Part shown: positions 59,202 to 64,000 of the stretch, piece by piece | How positions within the stretch are numbered: position 1 is the first letter of the stretch | How the letters are laid out: each line of letters begins with the position of its first letter | Source of the DNA: Paenibacillus sp. JJ-100 | GTDB taxonomy: Bacteria > Bacillota > Bacilli > Paenibacillales > Paenibacillaceae | NCBI RefSeq assembly: GCF_948329825.1 | Contig: NZ_CAOJCM010000004.1 | Coordinates: 62,001-126,000 of the forward strand | Length of the DNA stretch: 64,000 nt | Direction: 5' to 3' | Made by a program: the position numbers and the translations under genes | The notes under the pieces: generated by a model | Seen by the model: the letters and a program-made list of their open reading frames with translations, nothing else | Database searches by the model: none | Told to the model about the DNA's origin: nothing

Positions 59202-61280
59202 ATGGGAAACGGTAGTGAGTCTCGAATGGAGAAGGTTGTTAGGGACGAGAAGCGTTTTGTTGGTCGAGCCAGAGAACGGATGACACTGGAGCAATGGTTT
59301 GATCACCACGAAGCTCCCATGACTATATTTTCAATTACCGGTATGGGGGGAATAGGAAAATCATCGTTGCTTTCAGAAATGCTGTCCATCGCTCGGGAAC
59401 GTGGGGCAATCGCTTTGTGGCTGGACGGGAGATCTTGCGGAACGACACCTTCCGTTTTTATGGAGAATTTTATATCTACGCTGGGGCTTGAACTAGAGGT
59501 TCCTGAACGCAGCGAAACCCACCCGCTATCTCTGTTGAAAGTCATGTCTGCTGAGAAGCGCCTGGTTATTGCGGTCGATAATTATGAGGAACTTGCATTA
59601 CTTGAGAGCTGGTTTATGGAAGTTTTTATTGCGAAACTTCATCAAAGTGGGGTACTCGTCATCCTTGCTTCCCGTTCAGAACTATCGGCGGCATGGCGAA
59701 CGCACCCGAGATTATATCGGCGGTTAGTGCAGATGCAACTTCAGCATTTTACGGCAGAAGAAATTACAGCGTACATCACAGCAGCTGGACGATTGAAGCC
59801 AAGTGTGGCCCGGACCATCACCCGAATGACAGACGGACATCCACTTGGGCTGGCACTTGCAGTGGAAGCAGCTGATCAGGGGCGTAATCTTCCTCATACC
59901 AAGTGGGCTGAATTCTCACAGATGATTAGTGTTCGGCTGCTCCTTGAGGTGACTATTCCCCGTCTGCGTCCAATGGTAGAGGTTCTGACCCTGCTGGAGA
60001 CAGCAAACCAGGAGCTGTTATCTGCTGTACTGGATAGTGCAGTTGAGCAGGAAGAGTATTATATGCTGAGACGAATGTCCTTTATCCGTTCCGCTCCGGA
60101 CGGCCTGGCCTTGCACGATATAGCCAGACTGCATTTGATGCGAGATTTTCGGCAGCGTGAGCCGTACCGTATGCAGTCCATGCGAATACGAATAGCGGAG
60201 CTTCTGAAGCCACTTCATGAACAAGCTAGTGCATATGAGCGGCGTCAAATTGCGAGAAAGATGCTGCTGCTCTGTCACGAATCCATGCTCCAGTACCGCA
60301 AGTACGCCGATGTGTCTCGTGATCGTGATTCGTTGTTCTCGCCACTTGAACCGATGAACAGAGCTGATTTGCCCTCCCTGCATAAGCTGCTGGAGCAATG
60401 GTGTGAATACAGCGTTGAACCTTGGCAAGCGGTGAACTATGGTCCCTTTTTGGATGAGTTGGCTCTTCGATATCCCGAAGGCATCGTATTAAAGCGGAAT
60501 CAGCTTGGAGAAGTCGTTGCAATGTTCATTACAGTGCTGGTACACCGAGAGACAAGTGAGTTGCTGGTGAAGTATTTTCCCAATGAAATGAAGGAGTGTT
60601 TTTCTGAAGAGGAACTGCAGAATGACCCTGACGAAAGTGACACACACTTCGCTTTGTTAGCGGCGGCAAGAGATGATGTGCCTGAATATACCCGTGAGGA
60701 ACTTGTTGGATATATGGTACTGGACCGTTTGTCACTGCTGGGAGATGGAGCGAGAGCTATTCTGGTGGCTACTAACCCACATCTGAAGCTGTTTCTGCGG
60801 AGTATCGGCTTTCAGATGAGGAGAACTTCCACCCGTGTATGTGATCGGTACGAGGATGAGGCGGATGTGCTGGAGCTGGATCTGCGCAGTGGACAATTCG
60901 GGGATTGGGTGATGTCGCTCCTGCATCCAGACCTGCCAGTGAATCCAATACAGCAGGGGACAGTGAGTTCGGGTGAGAAAGTTTGGTCTGAACAAGAAGT
61001 GCGCAAAATGCTTGGAAATCTTCGGTCTCCGGGGGAGTTGCAGGAATATGCCGACAGGATTACAGGTGTGAAGGATGGCGTTCAGCTGCAGCTATATGTA
61101 TTAGATCTGCTGGAAGGCAGAATGCATGGGGTATCGCCTCAAGACCAGAAGTTGTTACATGCGGCTTACTGGACCCATGCTGGCAATCCCACTGCCGCAG
61201 CACAGGCATGCTCAATGAGCAGAGCCACCTTTTATCGCCATCTCAGAACAGCGCTGATTCGGCTAGCGAGAATATTGTAA
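59202..61280 (+). CDS. STAND-class ATPase with GNAT-like and C-terminal HTH domains
   Basis: This 692-residue protein begins with a STAND NTPase module: RFVGRARERMTLEQWF, Walker A TGMGGIGKSS (residues 48-57), Walker B LVIAVDNYEEL and sensor VILASRSE. A helical arm follows. The region around residues 400-570 reads like a GNAT acyltransferase, with GARAILVATNPHLKLFLRSIGF near residue 514. The end (about 645-692, AAQACSMSRATFYRHLRTALIRLARIL) is an HTH. The order ATPase, GNAT-like, HTH suggests a signal-gated transcription regulator, like MalT in logic. GGAGG is before the ATG. No clear operon partner. Confidence 0.72.
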   Translation: MGNGSESRMEKVVRDEKRFVGRARERMTLEQWFDHHEAPMTIFSITGMGGIGKSSLLSEMLSIARERGAIALWLDGRSCGTTPSVFMENFISTLGLELEVPERSETHPLSLLKVMSAEKRLVIAVDNYEELALLESWFMEVFIAKLHQSGVLVILASRSELSAAWRTHPRLYRRLVQMQLQHFTAEEITAYITAAGRLKPSVARTITRMTDGHPLGLALAVEAADQGRNLPHTKWAEFSQMISVRLLLEVTIPRLRPMVEVLTLLETANQELLSAVLDSAVEQEEYYMLRRMSFIRSAPDGLALHDIARLHLMRDFRQREPYRMQSMRIRIAELLKPLHEQASAYERRQIARKMLLLCHESMLQYRKYADVSRDRDSLFSPLEPMNRADLPSLHKLLEQWCEYSVEPWQAVNYGPFLDELALRYPEGIVLKRNQLGEVVAMFITVLVHRETSELLVKYFPNEMKECFSEEELQNDPDESDTHFALLAAARDDVPEYTREELVGYMVLDRLSLLGDGARAILVATNPHLKLFLRSIGFQMRRTSTRVCDRYEDEADVLELDLRSGQFGDWVMSLLHPDLPVNPIQQGTVSSGEKVWSEQEVRKMLGNLRSPGELQEYADRITGVKDGVQLQLYVLDLLEGRMHGVSPQDQKLLHAAYWTHAGNPTAAAQACSMSRATFYRHLRTALIRLARIL

Positions 61281-61380
61281 CGAGCAGGGTGCTCTGCTAC
61301 GTAATGTTTTGTGAATGAGTACGAAAGATTCTGGAAACGACCCGAAAGACCGGTGCTTCTTTGGAATATATCCATGCTAA

Positions 61381-61422
61381 AAACCCGAGTAAACGGCAGA
61401 TGGCCCGTTACTGCGGGTTTTT
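61381..61422. terminator. Bidirectional terminator between convergent genes
   Basis: AAACCCG/CGGGTTT with inner ACGG/CCGT arms and T/A tracts on both sides; it lies between the STAND gene and the sigma-54 regulator gene. Confidence 0.8.
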
Positions 61423-61516
61423 CGAGCTTTAGCTTTATATGAGTGGTTAGAGATGGATAGCTGGGAATGATCGGATCTTCAAGGATGTCTAATCGTCCAA
61501 TCGTCCAAAGTAGAGA

Positions 61517-63376
61517 TTACAAACCAAGACGTTTCATGCGGTTATATAATGTGGCCCTGGAAATACCCAGCTGCTTCGCTAACGTTCGTTTATTACCACC
61601 TGCGGCATCCAGGTATCGAAGTAGAAGTCGAGCCTCATAAGCATCAACCTGTTGCTGATAAGAGGAACCAACGCTCTGCATAGGGTCCATATCATGGACT
61701 TCCGTCTTTTCGGATGCAAGGTGCTTTGGGGTGTTACTCACCTGTTGAATCTCGGGTTCAGGCGATTCATCGGAACGCGTCAGCGTAAGAGAATCAGGCA
61801 AATATTCCGGTTTAATCTCACCATCGACCGTGAGTATGGTCAAGCGTTCAATCACATTGCGCAGCTCGCGGACATTACCGGGCCAGTCGTACTGGAATAA
61901 TCGTTTGAATACCTCAGGTGGTACGATTTCAACATGACGATTGTAGAGCATCGAGAATTCTTGCAGGAATGTCTGTGTGAGTTCATAGATATCCTCTTTG
62001 CGCAGCCGGAGTGGTGGAATAATCAGATTAATCACATTCAGCCGATAATAGAGATCTTCACGGAATTGATTCCGGGTAATCAAGGCAGGGAGATCCTGAT
62101 TGGTTGCGGCAATGATTCGGCAATTGGCTTGTTTGGTACGGGTGCCTCCAACCGGGAAGTAATTACGTTCTTGCAAAACACGAAGCAGCTTAACTTGCAG
62201 TTCAGAGGGCATTTCACCAATCTCATCGAGAAAAAGAGTACCTCCTTCTGCCAGTTCAATTTTCCCCTTTTTCCCCTTGGGATCAGCCCCGGAAAAGGCT
62301 CCTTTCTCGTAGCCGAATAATTCACTTTCGAATAATGATGCCGGTATGGCGCCACAGTTAATCGCAATAAAAGGGGCAGTCTCTGGTTCGCGTAGATCGT
62401 GGATCGCTTTGGCAAACAGCTCTTTTCCGGTACCGCTTTCACCCATAATAAGTACGGTAGCAGGTGTCGAGCTGATCTTGCGGATCGTATCAAGACATTC
62501 CCGGATAATCGGACTGCTGCCTTTGATACGGGCGAATGGATCGGTTTCGGGACGAAGCTGTGCAACTGCCTTTTCCAAATGCTGAACTTTGGAGGACATA
62601 TGCAGCAGTTCCTGATGCAGCCGAATTTCTGTGGTAATATCCACTTCTGCAGCGACTGCTCCGACAATGTGTCCGTCCAACCTGACAGGTCGGGCATTAA
62701 TGAGTGCGAACAGATCTGGTCTGGGCTGATGTTGCTTGCGGTAGACTGTTTCGCCGGTATATAACGTTTTGAGTGATTGAAGGCGTTCAGGCGGGAAAAA
62801 GTTTTCAGCGGGCTGGCCGATAATGTCGGTTTTGCTAATCGAAAAGATATGTTCTGCGCCAGATGTCCAGTAGGCCACTTTCGCTTCCTCGTTAATGATG
62901 GATAGTGCAGAACCAGCGGTCTCAAGGGTGGTTTCCAGATAAGCCTCCATGAGCTGATGGGCTTGTACCAAGGCATGGATCACATCAGAGGCGGATATAT
63001 AACCGGTCCATTCGTCACGGTCATTTCTAACCATAAGATAAGGTGATTTAGTAAATAGTGGAACAGTTTGTGCGAGTTCAAAGCTATATGGGATTACAGG
63101 GACAGGGAGCAAGGAATTAGACGGAAATCTATAGGATGTTACCGACGTTGAAGAATATGTTGAGGATGGGACTTGCTCAGGAAGCAAGCTTGATTGACTA
63201 AAGAACGAGTAGAGATAAGCCTCTCCCGCTTTGGAACGTACAAATAAAGGCCGATCTGCCATTACATCGGAATGGGGATAAGGAGACGAAAGAATGTGTT
63301 CCCGTAAGAGAAACTCATCGTAAATCTTCATATCTGTTCGCATCAATTCTTTTAGAGTGGGAAGTAAGTGTCTCAT
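61517..63376 (-). CDS. Sigma-54-dependent activator with PAS domain
   Basis: This protein of about 619 residues has an N-terminal region with CBS-like features (VPLFTKSPYLMVRNDRDEWTGYI), then a PAS domain (about 150-270, ALSIINEEAKVAYWTSGAEHI). The AAA+ domain has Walker A GESGTGKE, the sigma-54 contact loop GAFSGA (Ser for the usual Thr) and Walker B GGTLFLDEIGEMP. The C-terminal Fis HTH is KRTLAKQLGISRATLYNRM. ATG at 63376 has GAGGTGAT upstream. It should activate a SigL-dependent promoter. The adjacent proline dehydrogenase gene is a candidate target. Confidence 0.9.
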   Translation of the reverse strand: MRHLLPTLKELMRTDMKIYDEFLLREHILSSPYPHSDVMADRPLFVRSKAGEAYLYSFFSQSSLLPEQVPSSTYSSTSVTSYRFPSNSLLPVPVIPYSFELAQTVPLFTKSPYLMVRNDRDEWTGYISASDVIHALVQAHQLMEAYLETTLETAGSALSIINEEAKVAYWTSGAEHIFSISKTDIIGQPAENFFPPERLQSLKTLYTGETVYRKQHQPRPDLFALINARPVRLDGHIVGAVAAEVDITTEIRLHQELLHMSSKVQHLEKAVAQLRPETDPFARIKGSSPIIRECLDTIRKISSTPATVLIMGESGTGKELFAKAIHDLREPETAPFIAINCGAIPASLFESELFGYEKGAFSGADPKGKKGKIELAEGGTLFLDEIGEMPSELQVKLLRVLQERNYFPVGGTRTKQANCRIIAATNQDLPALITRNQFREDLYYRLNVINLIIPPLRLRKEDIYELTQTFLQEFSMLYNRHVEIVPPEVFKRLFQYDWPGNVRELRNVIERLTILTVDGEIKPEYLPDSLTLTRSDESPEPEIQQVSNTPKHLASEKTEVHDMDPMQSVGSSYQQQVDAYEARLLLRYLDAAGGNKRTLAKQLGISRATLYNRMKRLGL

Positions 63377-63385
63377 CAGGATCAC

Positions 63386-63846
63386 CTCGAATACGTATTA
63401 AAGTGATTGGAATTATATTCATTATATCGTTCACCATCGATTGTGTATATATTTTTTGACATCGTTGTCCGTATGAATGTAAGTGACCGTTTATGTGGAA
63501 AAAGTAAACGAGATGTATCCCATTTTATGGATCATTCCGGAGTTACAGACGTTATTCATCTTGATCTGTTAACCGAATTATCCTGAGAAAATGGTAGATT
63601 AACGAAGAGATAAAAGATAAAATTTGTGAATTTTTCAAGGAATAGTCTAAAATTTTTTACATTCAAGTTTTGGATATTCTAATCTTTTAGACATAGCTAA
63701 CTCCAGAAACTGATGGGGAACAAAAACGGTAAACCAAATCAAACTAAACCAAATCCAAATCCAAAACCAAAACTAAAAACAAAAAAACCATGCTCTCCAG
63801 ATGGGATGGATTACATGGCTAGAACTCCATTTTTGTGACATGCATA
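63386..63846. other. Intergenic region with A/C-rich tract
   Basis: This 460-bp gap holds the promoter of the sigma-54 activator and a strongly strand-biased tract (63727-63790) made of CCAAA and AAAC repeats that lacks T. A weak CCATG/CATGG hairpin follows (63789-63820), with T residues on the minus strand; it may end the proline dehydrogenase transcript. No gene is seen. Confidence 0.55.
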
Positions 63847-64000
63847 TTAACGAAACATGTTTTTCACAACCATCCAGAGATTAGCGGGTTTCTCTGCGAG
63901 ACGACGCGTATAATATGGGTACCACATCGTTCCATACGGTACATAACAACGAATGCGATAACCTTCCTGTGCCAAGCGTTCCTGCTCGCTCATGCGAAGA
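63847..64000 (-). CDS. Proline dehydrogenase, C-terminal end (partial)
   Basis: A minus-strand frame ends with TAA at 63847 and runs open off the end of the window, giving about 50 residues that include YRIRCYVPYGTMWYPYYTRR and end KNMFR. This Y(V)PYG...WYxYxxRRLAE pattern is the C-terminus of Bacillus-type proline dehydrogenase (flavin enzyme, first step of proline catabolism). The start and most of the gene are beyond the window. Confidence 0.8.
   Translation of the reverse strand, partial: LRMSEQERLAQEGYRIRCYVPYGTMWYPYYTRRLAEKPANLWMVVKNMFR

Noticed and set aside
62080..62976. 298-codon minus-strand frame
   Set aside because: It is a shifted frame of the sigma-54 activator gene and has no domain of its own.

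Overview
The window looks like a chromosomal segment of a Paenibacillus-type Firmicute. By eye the G+C is moderate. Genes carry strong AAGGAGG-type ribosome binding sites and often overlap by a few bases. The content fits the genus: a YesMN-type two-component system, many AraC and GntR regulators, two YtrA-like GntR/ABC cassettes, futalosine-route menaquinone genes (mqnB, mqnD), a Btr-like AraC/siderophore-binding fusion regulator and an AdeR-like PucR regulator beside alanine dehydrogenase. No rRNA, tRNA, CRISPR array, prophage or insertion sequence was recognised.

Layout. 1-7.6 kb: a YesN/YesM system with an extra sugar-binding lipoprotein, followed by an MglBAC-type sugar importer. 7.9-12 kb: a sporulation-kinase-like histidine kinase, a DUF418 membrane protein and a secreted protein that may be helveticin J-like. 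12.1-15.1 kb: a compact operon with an NrtR-like Nudix/winged-helix regulator, a NADAR protein, a PARG-like (TIGR02452) protein and a TARG1/OARD1-like macrodomain. These are three different ADP-ribose-handling folds under one ADP-ribose-sensing type of regulator, with a clear promoter and palindromic operator. 15.1-20.5 kb: an unexplained structured intergenic element, then a Fur-box-associated siderophore importer and its AraC-type regulator. 20.7-25.5 kb: an oxidoreductase, a 7-bp tandem repeat, mqnD and mqnB, a possible 41-residue upstream gene, and about 1.5 kb without confident genes but with 10-bp-period repeats. 25.5-36.5 kb: two GntR/ABC cassettes with an aminotransferase, an S9 peptidase and several unknowns between them. 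37.2-44.7 kb: an RNA-repair locus (RlaP, Hen1, Pnkp) divergent from two WYL-domain regulators. 45-64 kb: metabolic and regulatory genes, including an AEC transporter, a Mug-type DNA glycosylase, an ECF sigma factor with a large DUF4179 anti-sigma factor, a sugar isomerase/oxidoreductase pair with an AraC regulator, a putative Fe-S PD-(D/E)XK nuclease, ald and adeR, a STAND-ATPase/GNAT-like/HTH fusion, a sigma-54 activator, and the 3' end of a proline dehydrogenase gene running off the window.

The two most notable systems are the ADP-ribose operon and the RNA-repair operon. Both would reverse covalent damage or modification of nucleic acids, as toxins, phages or competitors inflict. The ADP-ribose operon combines folds that are individually known, but I cannot name a described system with this exact four-gene arrangement. 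It has no recognisable ADP-ribosyltransferase (DarT-like) partner nearby, so it may be a stand-alone, self-inducing defence or salvage unit.
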